A stretch of DNA of 64,000 nt, taken from positions 124,001-188,000 of the forward strand of contig JAEUHM010000003.1 of the NCBI GenBank assembly GCA_016795485.1. The letters run 5' to 3'. Source of the DNA: Verrucomicrobiaceae bacterium (GTDB lineage: Bacteria; Verrucomicrobiota; Verrucomicrobiia; Verrucomicrobiales; Verrucomicrobiaceae). Position 1 is the first letter of the stretch; the number at the start of each line of letters is the position of its first letter. Both the position numbers and the translations under genes were made by a program. Below, one piece after another: positions 1-7,499 of this stretch. The notes beneath the pieces were generated by a model, which had not been told where the DNA came from, made no database searches, and saw nothing but the letters and a program-made list of their open reading frames with translations.

Positions 1-738
1 ACCAAGTTTGCTTCTCAGACAAACCTCTCGGCGGTTAACTCCATTAACATCGCAAGGGTGCTTGCTCAGTGCGTCTACTACATCTGGGCGTGGTTACGCT
101 TGCCGGAGGCCGCACGAGACAAAGTGGAGTTTGTCGTACCGACTGGCAACTTCGGTAATGTGCTGGCGGGTTGGCTGGCACGTCGGATGGGGCTGCCTGT
201 GAGCGGCTTCCGCGTGGCAACCAATCACAATGACATTCTGCATCGTTTCTTCAGCACCGGGACTTACTCGGCAGGAGTATTGCGTCCATCTCATGCTCCG
301 AGCATGGATATCCAGGCCGCTTCCAATTTTGAGCGATATCTCTATTACCTCGTTGGAGAGAATCCCGCTCGTGTCCGTGACCTCATGGCCGAGATCAAGG
401 CAGGGCGTTCCGTATCGCTCGACTTGAGCCGCGAGACGGTATTCCGCTCGAGTGCGATGGATAATCATGGAATCGAGGAAACCATCTCAAGGGTATACCA
501 CGACACGGGCTACGTGCTTGATCCGCACACGGCCACCGCCTTTAGTTCCATGGCTCCAAGCGACACCACCAGTGTGGTGCTCAGTACCGCCCATCCTGCC
601 AAGTTCCCGGACGTTATCTACAAGGCGATTGGCTTGGAAGCGACTCATCCATCACTTGAGGCGCTCAAGGCACTTCCTTTGCAGACGTATCCACAGGAAG
701 CCAGTGTGGAGGCGATCAAGGCGTTCATCACGCGCTGA
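1..738 (+). CDS. thrC: Threonine synthase, C-terminal part (cut by window start)
   Basis: Threonine synthase converts O-phosphohomoserine to threonine with pyridoxal phosphate, the last step of threonine synthesis. The frame is open from base 1, so the N-terminal part with the PLP lysine lies outside the window and 245 residues remain. The visible part contains VNSINIARVLAQ near its start and the phosphate-binding stretch VPTGNFGNVLAGW about 45 residues in, both typical of ThrC (fold-type II PLP enzymes). The stop lies one base from the stop of the convergent gene on the other strand, with no room for a separate terminator. Family assignment is firm; nothing can be said of upstream partners. 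Confidence 0.93.
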   Translation, partial: TKFASQTNLSAVNSINIARVLAQCVYYIWAWLRLPEAARDKVEFVVPTGNFGNVLAGWLARRMGLPVSGFRVATNHNDILHRFFSTGTYSAGVLRPSHAPSMDIQAASNFERYLYYLVGENPARVRDLMAEIKAGRSVSLDLSRETVFRSSAMDNHGIEETISRVYHDTGYVLDPHTATAFSSMAPSDTTSVVLSTAHPAKFPDVIYKAIGLEATHPSLEALKALPLQTYPQEASVEAIKAFITR

Positions 739-739
739 T

Positions 740-1741
740 TTACTCCGGCTTTGTGGGTGTTGAAGCTGTCGGAGGCTCTGGGGCTTCGTCGTCTTTTGAG
801 TTGTAAGGTTCCAAGTTGATATTGAGCACGATCGGACGGTGATCGCTGGCTTCGTCAAAATCTTTGGACGAATAGATGAATGACTTTCTCCAGCCTGCAT
901 ACCGCTTCATTTCCGGGCTGATGAAAAAGTAGTCGAGTCGGCCATACTCATCCGCAGTATCCCAAAAATGAGTCCAAACCTCGCCGTTAATGTCCCTCAG
1001 CAATACATCGCTCATGAGGAGTTCTGGCTGGGCACGGTCTCCGATGATCTCGGCAATTGGGGGCTCGTGGCGGCGCTCATTGAAGTCACCATACGCCACG
1101 ACTTTGGTTTTTGGGTCAGCTGTGAGAATCCCATCCAAGTGTTTGCGCAAGAGATGAGCCTCATTGCGCCGCATCAGAGCTTGATCAGCCTCTGGCACAT
1201 CGCGCATCGACTTCAAATGGACTCCCACTGCGCGGAACTTGAACTGGGGATTAACCTCAATAGTGACGTCCAGTATCCCACGCTGCATAGGGAACACCGC
1301 TTCACCGATGAGATACTGAAGTTTACGCTGTGAGTTGCGCTCCACGATGGGGAACTTGCTCAGAAGCCCGAGCATGCGAGTTGGATCGCCACCATTTGCG
1401 ACTTCGTAGTGCGGCAAGTCAAGGCCTGCGAGTTTTAGCCGCTTCTGCATGTCTAGCAGATCAGCTTCTCCCCCAATCTCACAGAGTCCAAGCACCTCCG
1501 GGTGGATGCTATTGATGATCTCCACCACCTTGGCCTTCTCTTTCTCCGGTTTGGAGGCGATCTCAACGCGCTCGCCATACTTCCGGTCCATAAGAAGCCA
1601 GTTCTTCACATTATAAGCACAGAAGCGGAACGATTCCGCCTCGGAGACACCCACGGGCACTGTGGGTTGCTGGGCAATGGAGTTGCCAAAGACCAGCAGC
1701 GAGGCCGCCCAGATTGTATGAAAAAGCCGAGCGGCGCGCAT
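740..1741 (-). CDS. Secreted endonuclease/exonuclease/phosphatase-fold protein
   Basis: The 333-residue product carries the endonuclease/exonuclease/phosphatase fold used by metal-dependent nucleases and phosphodiesterases. The fold motifs appear in order: CAYNVKNW near residue 42, LGLCEIGG with the metal-binding Glu near 88, GDFNERR near 219, and a closing ASDHRP with the catalytic Asp-His near 298. I chose the ATG at 1741 because it opens a signal peptide (basic start, hydrophobic core, SIAQQ cleavage region); the frame upstream of it is out-of-frame tatA sequence. It starts 16 bases after the tatA stop, so the two are probably cotranscribed. The C-terminus is Pro/Thr/Glu-rich and low in complexity. 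The substrate is unknown; a secreted nuclease or phosphodiesterase is inference. Confidence 0.8.
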   Translation of the reverse strand: MRAARLFHTIWAASLLVFGNSIAQQPTVPVGVSEAESFRFCAYNVKNWLLMDRKYGERVEIASKPEKEKAKVVEIINSIHPEVLGLCEIGGEADLLDMQKRLKLAGLDLPHYEVANGGDPTRMLGLLSKFPIVERNSQRKLQYLIGEAVFPMQRGILDVTIEVNPQFKFRAVGVHLKSMRDVPEADQALMRRNEAHLLRKHLDGILTADPKTKVVAYGDFNERRHEPPIAEIIGDRAQPELLMSDVLLRDINGEVWTHFWDTADEYGRLDYFFISPEMKRYAGWRKSFIYSSKDFDEASDHRPIVLNINLEPYNSKDDEAPEPPTASTPTKPE

Positions 1742-1757
1742 GGCGATTGAATCGGGA

Positions 1758-2033
1758 TCAGGCGTCCTGATGGTCTCGCTCACGGGAAACCGTATTGGAG
1801 GCAGAACGCGTGGCATTGGCGTCAATCGAGGGACGCTCTGCTTCATCTTGGGCTTTGTGTAACTCTTGCTCAAACTCTTCACGGGCACGCTTAAACTCGC
1901 CCATGCTCTTGCCCAAACTGCGGGCAAAAGTGGGAAGCTTCTTCGCACCGAAAAGAACGAGGACAAGAATCGCGATAATAATCAGCTCGGGTGTGCCGAG
2001 AGGACCGAAAGCAGCTAAAATGGGGGTGTTCAT
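1758..2033 (-). CDS. tatA: Twin-arginine translocase subunit TatA/TatE family
   Basis: This is a small single-span subunit that forms the channel of the Tat pathway for folded proteins. The 91 residues show a short N-terminus, one transmembrane helix ([13 protein letters not shown], about residues 17-30), the hinge FGAKKLP, then an amphipathic helix and a charged tail, the standard TatA layout. TatC is not in the window. Tat function fits this genome because the DUF1501 proteins at 22.2-23.7 kb and 53.6-55.1 kb carry RR-containing leaders. The gene lies between ispD (99 bases upstream) and the secreted endonuclease-fold gene. TatB is a less likely reading because the protein is short. Confidence 0.9.
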   Translation of the reverse strand: MNTPILAAFGPLGTPELIIIAILVLVLFGAKKLPTFARSLGKSMGEFKRAREEFEQELHKAQDEAERPSIDANATRSASNTVSRERDHQDA

Positions 2034-2132
2034 ATTGTTGGTGATTGATACTTGGTTCTAGGGGCGGGCGCAATCGGGAGTTTTGTGCCGTGTCACTGCC
2101 CCTGAAACGTGTCGAACCGACGATTCTTTGGC

Positions 2133-2807
2133 TCAGGAATGTTTTCTATTCGCCATCAGACTCTCAGCAAGGGCAAGATCTCCTGGAAAGGTGATCTTAG
2201 GATTGGCAGAAGCGTTCTCCACGACCCAGATTGGCGCTTGGATGTGCTGCAAGGCCGAAACTTCATCCGTTACTAGTTTTCCGTCTGCCAATACCTTCGA
2301 GGAAGCCTTTTCCAAAAGGTCTCGCTGGAAAACTTGAGGCGTTTCCATTACCCACGCGCTCTCGCGCGAAATGGAGCCGATGATCTGGCCGCTCTCGTCG
2401 CACTCTTTCATGGTTTCAGTGGCGCGGCGGGCGCAAGAGACTGCTCCGAGAGATTTGGCAGCTGAGATGCACTTGCTGATTTGTTCAACCTCAATGAGCG
2501 GGCGACCCCCGTCATGCACAGCCACCAACTCGGTATTCGCTGGGAGAACAGCCAATCCTGCAGCCACGGAAAAATGGCGTTCTGCACCGCCTGCAACGAC
2601 AGCATTCAATTTGGAGAAGCCAGCACTCTTGATAGCACCTTCCACATCATCCCCACCCACCACGACGATGTAATCGACGCACGGACAGCGCTCAAACTGC
2701 CGAACGGTGTGCACAATCACGGGTTCACCGTCAAGTGGAGCCAGGAGCTTATTGAAACCCATGCGGCGGCTGCTGCCAGCTGCCACGATGATCGCTGCGG
2801 TTGTCAC
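2133..2807 (-). CDS. ispD: 2-C-methyl-D-erythritol 4-phosphate cytidylyltransferase
   Basis: IspD transfers CMP from CTP to methylerythritol 4-phosphate, the third step of the non-mevalonate isoprenoid pathway. The 224-residue length is normal. The N-terminus carries the nucleotidyltransferase signature AAIIVAAGSSRRMGFNK (residues 4-20), followed by VAVHDGGRPL near residue 96, the conserved Asp-containing loop, and a C-terminal ITFPGDLALAE segment. It begins 8 bases after the yqeY stop, so the two are likely translated from one mRNA. IspF, often fused or adjacent, is not here. The assignment is firm. Confidence 0.93.
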   Translation of the reverse strand: MTTAAIIVAAGSSRRMGFNKLLAPLDGEPVIVHTVRQFERCPCVDYIVVVGGDDVEGAIKSAGFSKLNAVVAGGAERHFSVAAGLAVLPANTELVAVHDGGRPLIEVEQISKCISAAKSLGAVSCARRATETMKECDESGQIIGSISRESAWVMETPQVFQRDLLEKASSKVLADGKLVTDEVSALQHIQAPIWVVENASANPKITFPGDLALAESLMANRKHS

Positions 2808-2815
2808 TCGAAGTG

Positions 2816-3268
2816 TTAGTTGAGGCGCTTGCTTACCTCGGCGGACAAGATGCGATTGTCAGCGCGTCCCGCTGCTTTTTCGCCAAGCTCCTTCATGACC
2901 TTTCCCATGTCCTTTTTAGACGTGGCGCCCAGTTCTGCGATAACGGCTTCGACCAGCTGAATGACATCGGCTTCTGACATGGCAGCAGGAAGATACTTCT
3001 CGAGCACTGCCATCTCCGCCTTCTCCGTGTCTGCCAAGTCTTGGCGGTTCGCTTGCTCGTAGCTTGCCACTGAGTCTTGGCGCTTCTTGATCTCCTTGCG
3101 AATGACGGCAATCGCATCCGTTTCGCCCAGTTCACCATCGGCACCGAGTTTCTCGATCGCGGCATATTTAAGGGCTGACTTGAGATTGCGGACGACATTG
3201 AGGGCTATAGTGTCCTTTGATTTCATGGCGGACTTCATGTCCTCCACGATGCGCTGATGAATGGTCAT
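2816..3268 (-). CDS. yqeY: GatB/YqeY domain protein
   Basis: This belongs to the YqeY family, which resembles the tRNA-binding tail domain of GatB, the amidotransferase subunit that makes Gln-tRNA and Asn-tRNA. The free-standing proteins have no settled role. The 150-residue helical protein shows the family pattern: RIVEDMKSAMKSKD at the start, VVRNLKSALKYAAIEK near 27, YLPAAMSEADV near 95 and a KDMGKVMKEL segment near 125. The ATG at 3268 is preferred over one five codons upstream because family members start with a T/S-rich MT.HQRI. It lies 33 bases after murI and 8 before ispD. Confidence 0.88.
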   Translation of the reverse strand: MTIHQRIVEDMKSAMKSKDTIALNVVRNLKSALKYAAIEKLGADGELGETDAIAVIRKEIKKRQDSVASYEQANRQDLADTEKAEMAVLEKYLPAAMSEADVIQLVEAVIAELGATSKKDMGKVMKELGEKAAGRADNRILSAEVSKRLN

Positions 3269-3301
3269 TGCGCAAAAAAGCAAGCCAGCTCAGGCAGGCA
3301 A

Positions 3302-4108
3302 CTACAACTGCGCCTTCTTGATTTTGCCGAAATCAGCCCCCAAAAACCTGTGGGCAAGGTTTTCAAACTGCTCGGAGTAGTCGGTGAGATGGATCTCCAA
3401 GGTGGGTTTGGTGCGGCTTGTGCGCAGTAAGCAATGTTCCTCCAAACAACGTTTGGTGTGCGCGGCACAGGTGGACGCACTGTCTACGAGGCGGACCTTT
3501 CCCCCCAGTAGTCTCTTTAGCATTGGAACCAGCAATGGATAATGGGTACAACCAAGCACAAGGGTGTCGATTCCTTTGGCCAGCATGGGCTTCAAATACT
3601 CACGTAGGACACTCTTCAGCGCCGGATGATCCAGCCAGCCTTCCTCAATGAATGGGACAAGAAGAGGGGTGGCGATAGCTTCCACGCGCACATCTGGGCG
3701 CCGCATGGCAATGGCGTGCTGATAAGCGCAACTCCGGATGGTACCAGCTGTGCCAATGATGCCAACACGCTCGCAATCGGATGCCTCAAGGGTGGCTTCT
3801 ACGCCGGGCTCCACCACTCCGATGATTGGAACTCGAAATGAACGCTGTAAGTCCGGCAAGGCATGGGCTGTGGCAGTGTTGCAGGCCACCACGACCGCTT
3901 TCACTTGTCGATTCAGCAGAAACTGAGTGTCTTCAGTCGCAAAACGTCGAATGGTGTCTGGCGATTTTGAGCCATAAGGCACCCGCGCGGTGTCCCCGAG
4001 ATAGATGATCGACTCATTGGGCAGCAGTTCCCGAAGCGCCCTCACCACCGTCAATCCACCGACACCGGAATCAAACACACCGAGGGCGGAACTAACATCA
4101 ACAGACAT
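3302..4108 (-). CDS. murI: Glutamate racemase
   Basis: MurI interconverts L- and D-glutamate to supply D-Glu for peptidoglycan. The 268-residue product has GVFDSGVGGLTVV at the N-terminus (first catalytic Asp/Ser), VVACNTATA near residue 72 and LGCTHYPLL near 183, which hold the two catalytic cysteines. I start it at the ATG at 4108 because the open frame further upstream reads through displaced tRNA sequence. The gene follows directly after the outer attachment repeat of the tRNA-Arg element, so before the insertion it lay just downstream of tRNA-Arg in the same direction. Its promoter may therefore have been separated from it, or be supplied by the element. Confidence 0.93.
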   Translation of the reverse strand: MSVDVSSALGVFDSGVGGLTVVRALRELLPNESIIYLGDTARVPYGSKSPDTIRRFATEDTQFLLNRQVKAVVVACNTATAHALPDLQRSFRVPIIGVVEPGVEATLEASDCERVGIIGTAGTIRSCAYQHAIAMRRPDVRVEAIATPLLVPFIEEGWLDHPALKSVLREYLKPMLAKGIDTLVLGCTHYPLLVPMLKRLLGGKVRLVDSASTCAAHTKRCLEEHCLLRTSRTKPTLEIHLTDYSEQFENLAHRFLGADFGKIKKAQL

Positions 4109-4131
4109 GGATTTTGCGCGGAATACAGAGA

Positions 4132-4177
4132 GCACGCCCGGCAGGACTCGAACCTGCGACCCACGGATTAGAAATCC
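4132..4177 (-). repeat. Outer attachment repeat (displaced tRNA-Arg 3' half)
   Basis: These 46 bases match 12196-12241 exactly and then diverge on both sides. They contain the T arm, variable loop, 3' anticodon arm and acceptor strand of tRNA-Arg but nothing 5' of the anticodon. Here the copy is not followed by an encoded CCA, unlike the copy in the intact tRNA. That suggests the chromosomal gene originally lacked CCA and the element brought a CCA-bearing 3' end. Confidence 0.9.
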
Positions 4178-4637
4178 AGTCGGGAATGCATTACTAGATC
4201 GGCCAGGATGGCGTTCAAGCCCCATAAATCAAGCCTTTCCTCGCCGGTGGCTAGGTTTTTCGCATTTCGGGCGACTGGTCAGAAATGGACGGAAATGGAC
4301 TGTTTTTTGGGCTTATCTGTCACCTTTCTGGCGATGTTCTGCCCGCGCATTGCAGATAAGATTCTGCCGGTGAAACCCATTCTTCAGGAGTCGGTGATTA
4401 CTGCACTGTGCCCTTGCTCCACCCGCTTGTTACTGTTGCTGCCGGTAGCCTCCACTAATGATCGTCACTGCACCTTTTTATGGTACTCCACTGAGGCGAG
4501 TTGATTGAGTCACAACAAAATGGAATCCCTTCGATTCCGCCCTCCAACTAGTGTGCGCCTTGCCGGAACCGAACTGTGTCTTTAGGCAGGAGTTCCGTTC
4601 ATCCTCCATCTTTCCCCCCGCGCCCGGATTTCGCCCC
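4178..4637. other. Left end of element, no gene, candidate integrase arm sites
   Basis: I find no convincing gene in these 460 bases. The motif TTATCTG, repeated three times beside the integrase gene at the other end, occurs at 4313-4319 and inverted at 4353-4359 within CAGATAAG. A short direct repeat GAAATGGAC occurs twice near 4282-4301. The spacing from the attachment repeat (about 140-180 bases) suits arm-type binding sites of a tyrosine integrase, which is inference. Confidence 0.4.
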
Positions 4638-5312
4638 TTACGAGCCCATTGCAGCCTTCACCCGCTGCACAGTGCTAATTCCAATCGGCAATCCCTTGGC
4701 ACTCAGTCCATTTACCAAACGTGCGGTGTCCCTTATTGAGTGGCCCTGCTGAAGGCGCTTCACTATGTCCTTGTGCAGGTCCATCAGCTTGGCTGCATCG
4801 TAGGAGGTGCCTTTGCGCCTGCCAAGTTTCTTGCCTTTCCGGCGTGCCTCCGCCAGCCCGCTGTTAACACGCTCCCGGAGGGTTTCGGTTTCATTTCGCG
4901 CCATCTCAGCAAGAAGGGCCAGCATGATGGATGCAGCCGGATTGCGCTTTCCTGAAGCCATCAGTGTCTCTATCTTCTGGCTGTGCCAGTAGAGGGAAAC
5001 TCCAAGCTCCTCCAGCATTTCCACAAAGCGGTGAACAATTGAGTTCCGCCTTGCCAATCGGGACACTTCATGAACCAGCACTTTCTTGATCTTCCCGGCT
5101 TTGGCCAGTTCCTCCACCTCCTGGAGTCCGTGGCGGTCTGACTCATTGGCCCGGCCTGAGACTCCAAGCTCTTCACAAATGGCCACCACCTCCCAGCCTT
5201 GAGTTTCAGCGTGGGCTTTGAGTTCGGAAACCTGACGGGCTGTTTCCTGCTTTGCGGTTGAGACTCGGACAAGGATTGCAACAGGGGTGTTCTTGCTGGC
5301 TTCTGGTTTCAT
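4638..5312 (-). CDS. Serine recombinase, resolvase/invertase type
   Basis: This 224-residue protein is a small serine recombinase. The N-terminus has AILVRVSTAKQETARQ with the catalytic Ser near residue 19, then LVHEVSRLARR near 80 with the conserved arginines, and the E-helix region NETETLRERV near 139. The C-terminus (about 180-224) is a helix-turn-helix, SIRDTARLV...STVQRVKAAM. Enzymes of this type resolve cointegrates or invert DNA at sites near their own gene. Just upstream lie three copies of AGTGTATTCA or its complement, the likely res/operator. Its presence in an element that already has a tyrosine integrase is unusual; a role in dimer resolution or a separate switch is inference. Confidence 0.88.
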   Translation of the reverse strand: MKPEASKNTPVAILVRVSTAKQETARQVSELKAHAETQGWEVVAICEELGVSGRANESDRHGLQEVEELAKAGKIKKVLVHEVSRLARRNSIVHRFVEMLEELGVSLYWHSQKIETLMASGKRNPAASIMLALLAEMARNETETLRERVNSGLAEARRKGKKLGRRKGTSYDAAKLMDLHKDIVKRLQQGHSIRDTARLVNGLSAKGLPIGISTVQRVKAAMGS

Positions 5313-5329
5313 GGTCCCGCACTATGCCA

Positions 5330-5440
5330 AGTGTATTCAAATAAACAAGTGGTTTAATGAATACACTGTTTCTTCCTCCTTTTGCTTCCCCGCGCTGCCG
5401 TTTTCCGTTGCCTCTCCAGCGAGTGATTTTTTGAATACAC
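5330..5440. promoter_or_regulatory. Inverted-repeat site upstream of the serine recombinase
   Basis: AGTGTATTCA at 5330-5339 faces its perfect inverse TGAATACACT at 5358-5367, and a third copy TGAATACAC lies at 5432-5440. The centres are about 28 and 74 bases apart. The block begins 18 bases upstream of the recombinase start and precedes the antitoxin/PIN pair on the other strand. This layout suits a resolvase res site that doubles as an operator. I see no other gene in 5313-5526. Confidence 0.55.
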
Positions 5441-5526
5441 CTTTTGCCAGTTCCTGCCTGTGCCTGCCTGTTGTTGAAACAAGGGGGTTGAGATTCCCGC
5501 CAGTAGGTGGACACTATGCCGTCGCC

Positions 5527-5718
5527 ATGCCCTCCTCTAAACCATCCGCATCTCCTACTGAGAAGCCTCCCGTTCCATCCAAGGGGGTGAAGCTGGCCCG
5601 TGCCAATCGCTCCCTGTGCAATGAGCAAGGCAGCGAGGAGCGGGAAGCACTCATGAGTAGGGCCATGAATCTGATTTACGGTGGCAATGGCCAGCAAGTC
5701 CCCGCTCGTCGCCGTTGA
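5527..5718 (+). CDS. Small basic protein, candidate antitoxin of the PIN gene
   Basis: A 63-residue frame opens at the ATG at 5527 and overlaps the PIN gene start by about 32 bases. The product begins with a Pro/Ser-rich disordered stretch, then VKLARANRSLCNEQG and a helix EEREALMSRAMNLIYGG. Overlapping gene order, small size and position directly before a PIN nuclease are what type II antitoxins show. No DNA-binding fold is recognisable and I know no homologue, so the function is inference from position. The frame could be extended upstream, but the long Pro-free start there looks like noncoding leader with the recombinase operator. Confidence 0.45.
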   Translation: MPSSKPSASPTEKPPVPSKGVKLARANRSLCNEQGSEEREALMSRAMNLIYGGNGQQVPARRR

Positions 5719-6193
5719 TACCAACGTGCTTCTTGATCTCGCTTTGGAGGTCGAAGCCTGCTGGGATTGTCTCGAAGCTCTGAAGCGCCGCCGTGTGGTT
5801 CCGCGTTTAGTGGTCTTGCCCACCGTGCTCCAGGAGCTAGCCCACCTCATGGACAACGGCCCTAGCGCCACGGCCCGCGCTGCCGCGTTAAAGGCTCTTC
5901 AATCCCTCCTCTCTTGGGGATTTCAGCCCTTGGACCTGAAGCCCGTGGGTCATGGCATCGTGGAACGCATTGGCGATGAAATCCGCTCTGCCGGTCTGCT
6001 CCCAGCCGAGGAGAAGAACGATAGCTACATCATCGCAGAAGCCGCGCTTTGTGATTGTGACATTCTTGTAAGCTCGGATCGGCAGGTTTACGGTGTTGAT
6101 CAGTCCGCACTTCATGCCTTGCTGAAAGATTACCATGTCTGGCCGGTGGCAATCCTCTGGCCCGCGCAAGTCGTTCGTGCGCTGGGCCGTTGA
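5687..6193 (+). CDS. PIN-domain RNase, probable toxin
   Basis: PIN proteins are Mg-dependent RNases, commonly VapC-like toxins. The 168 residues show the acidic active-site set: VAVDTNVLLDLA near residue 10, LQELAHL near 48, EEKNDSYIIAEA near 112 and CDILVSSDRQVY near 128. The ATG at 5687 is preferred; an in-frame GTG lies two codons upstream. It overlaps the small basic gene before it, so the two are likely translationally coupled, and it converges on the RepA-like ATPase gene. Stabilising the element by post-segregational killing is a plausible job. A non-toxin PIN nuclease is the alternative. Confidence 0.75.
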   Translation: MASKSPLVAVDTNVLLDLALEVEACWDCLEALKRRRVVPRLVVLPTVLQELAHLMDNGPSATARAAALKALQSLLSWGFQPLDLKPVGHGIVERIGDEIRSAGLLPAEEKNDSYIIAEAALCDCDILVSSDRQVYGVDQSALHALLKDYHVWPVAILWPAQVVRALGR

Positions 6194-6299
6194 TTCTCTG
6201 GCTCGCCTCCGTCTGTGATGCCAGTTGTTGCCAGTTGATTCAAATCTTCCTCCTCCGGCTCCTCACACATAGGAAACCCGGAGCGGAGGAAATGCTGGA

Positions 6300-7499
6300 T
6301 CATTCCTCTTCTTCCTCCTCCGCCTGCCCCGCGTCTGGTCGATACTCCGGCTTCAGGGTCCAAAGCAGTCCGGCGGAAATGTCGAACAAGTGAAACCACT
6401 TCCCGCCGTCCTTTTTCAGATAATCGGAAACGGTGGAGTCTGTCACTCCAGCTATTTGCATCAGCCGCTTGCCCAGTTCCTTCCGAAACAGTGGACCGTC
6501 CTTCATGGCTTCGTGCAGGTGCTCCAATCGGAGAGCGGCCTTGGGCTCCTTCACCCTCTTTGCGTCCTGCTTCCATTCCTCATAGTCGAAGTCTACAATC
6601 TCCTGAAAACCGTCGTCCACCTGTTCCCATGCGGTCACTCCGCCCGGATCACGGCCAAGGTTCTTCTTTGTGCAATACACGATCACTCTTTTTTCTGTGA
6701 TGTCGTTGGTGAATGGGTCGTAGTTGATCACGCATCGTGCATTGGAGAGCAGCACATAAGAGCCAGCCGCCTTCTCCGCATTTTGCCTGCCTTGATGATT
6801 GTCGTCGGGTCTGCCCTTCTTTACATGGGTGAGGATCATCGTTGCAGGTGCATTCTCCGGGTCCATGCCTCTGCATAGTGACATTACCAAACGGATGGCC
6901 GCTTTCACGTCGCGCTCTTGGTTGTTGTCTTCTGTGAAGGCGTTCCAAGGGTCGAAGACGATCAAATCAAACCCGCCATCTGTGACTATAGTCCGCAGAC
7001 TGTTAAATACTTTTTCGTCCTTCAGGTTGGCCTGCCCGAAATCAAACTCTACGATCTTCACCATCTCGTTGAAGTTTTCGGGAAGCTTCAGCCGCAGCGA
7101 GTCCATGTTGAGCCGCCATTGATCATTTTCTGTTTGGATGATCAGCGTCTTGAACTTGCGATGCACCTTGTAGCCCAGCCAGTTGCCTTCACCCTTCGCC
7201 CCAAGCGTCGCCAGCCAGAGGGAAGCAAACGATTTACCCAGTCCCCAGCCGCCCACTAGAACTGTGTTGGCACCTTTGCGGATGTGAAAGTCTCCCACCA
7301 GATTGATATGGTCCGGCATCTTCAGTTGTCGCAGCTCTCCCAGCGTCCACACTCGGAACGGTGGCTTTTCCTCGGGCTTGCCATTGGCCGCCGGTGCTCC
7401 CGGTGACGTAAGCGTGGCGGTTGGGTCAATCACTCGCTTTTTGGGTGCAGTTGCCTGCTTTTCTTCTGCCTTGTGATTGCTCGGTTCAGGGGTCTTCAT
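6300..7499 (-). CDS. RepA-like AAA ATPase (AAA_25 type), replication or helicase role
   Basis: The 399-residue product is a RecA-fold ATPase like plasmid RepA helicases and phage DnaB-like loaders. A Walker A motif VGGWGLGKSFASL lies near residue 82, preceded by DHINLVGDFHIRKGAN; Walker B is FDLIVFDPWNAF near 156; LTHVKKGRPDD near 196 fits sensor 1 and the following loop. The C-terminus carries a winged-helix-like stretch (LGKRLMQIAGVTDSTVSDYL near 345) and an acidic end. Its start overlaps the stop of the upstream primase-like gene by four bases (ATGA), so both are made together. Together they look like a replication module for the excised element. Confidence 0.72.
   Translation of the reverse strand: MKTPEPSNHKAEEKQATAPKKRVIDPTATLTSPGAPAANGKPEEKPPFRVWTLGELRQLKMPDHINLVGDFHIRKGANTVLVGGWGLGKSFASLWLATLGAKGEGNWLGYKVHRKFKTLIIQTENDQWRLNMDSLRLKLPENFNEMVKIVEFDFGQANLKDEKVFNSLRTIVTDGGFDLIVFDPWNAFTEDNNQERDVKAAIRLVMSLCRGMDPENAPATMILTHVKKGRPDDNHQGRQNAEKAAGSYVLLSNARCVINYDPFTNDITEKRVIVYCTKKNLGRDPGGVTAWEQVDDGFQEIVDFDYEEWKQDAKRVKEPKAALRLEHLHEAMKDGPLFRKELGKRLMQIAGVTDSTVSDYLKKDGGKWFHLFDISAGLLWTLKPEYRPDAGQAEEEEEE

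Noticed and set aside
4132-4200. A second tRNA gene upstream of murI
   Set aside because: Only the 3' half is present; D arm and 5' acceptor strand are missing, so it is the displaced attachment repeat.
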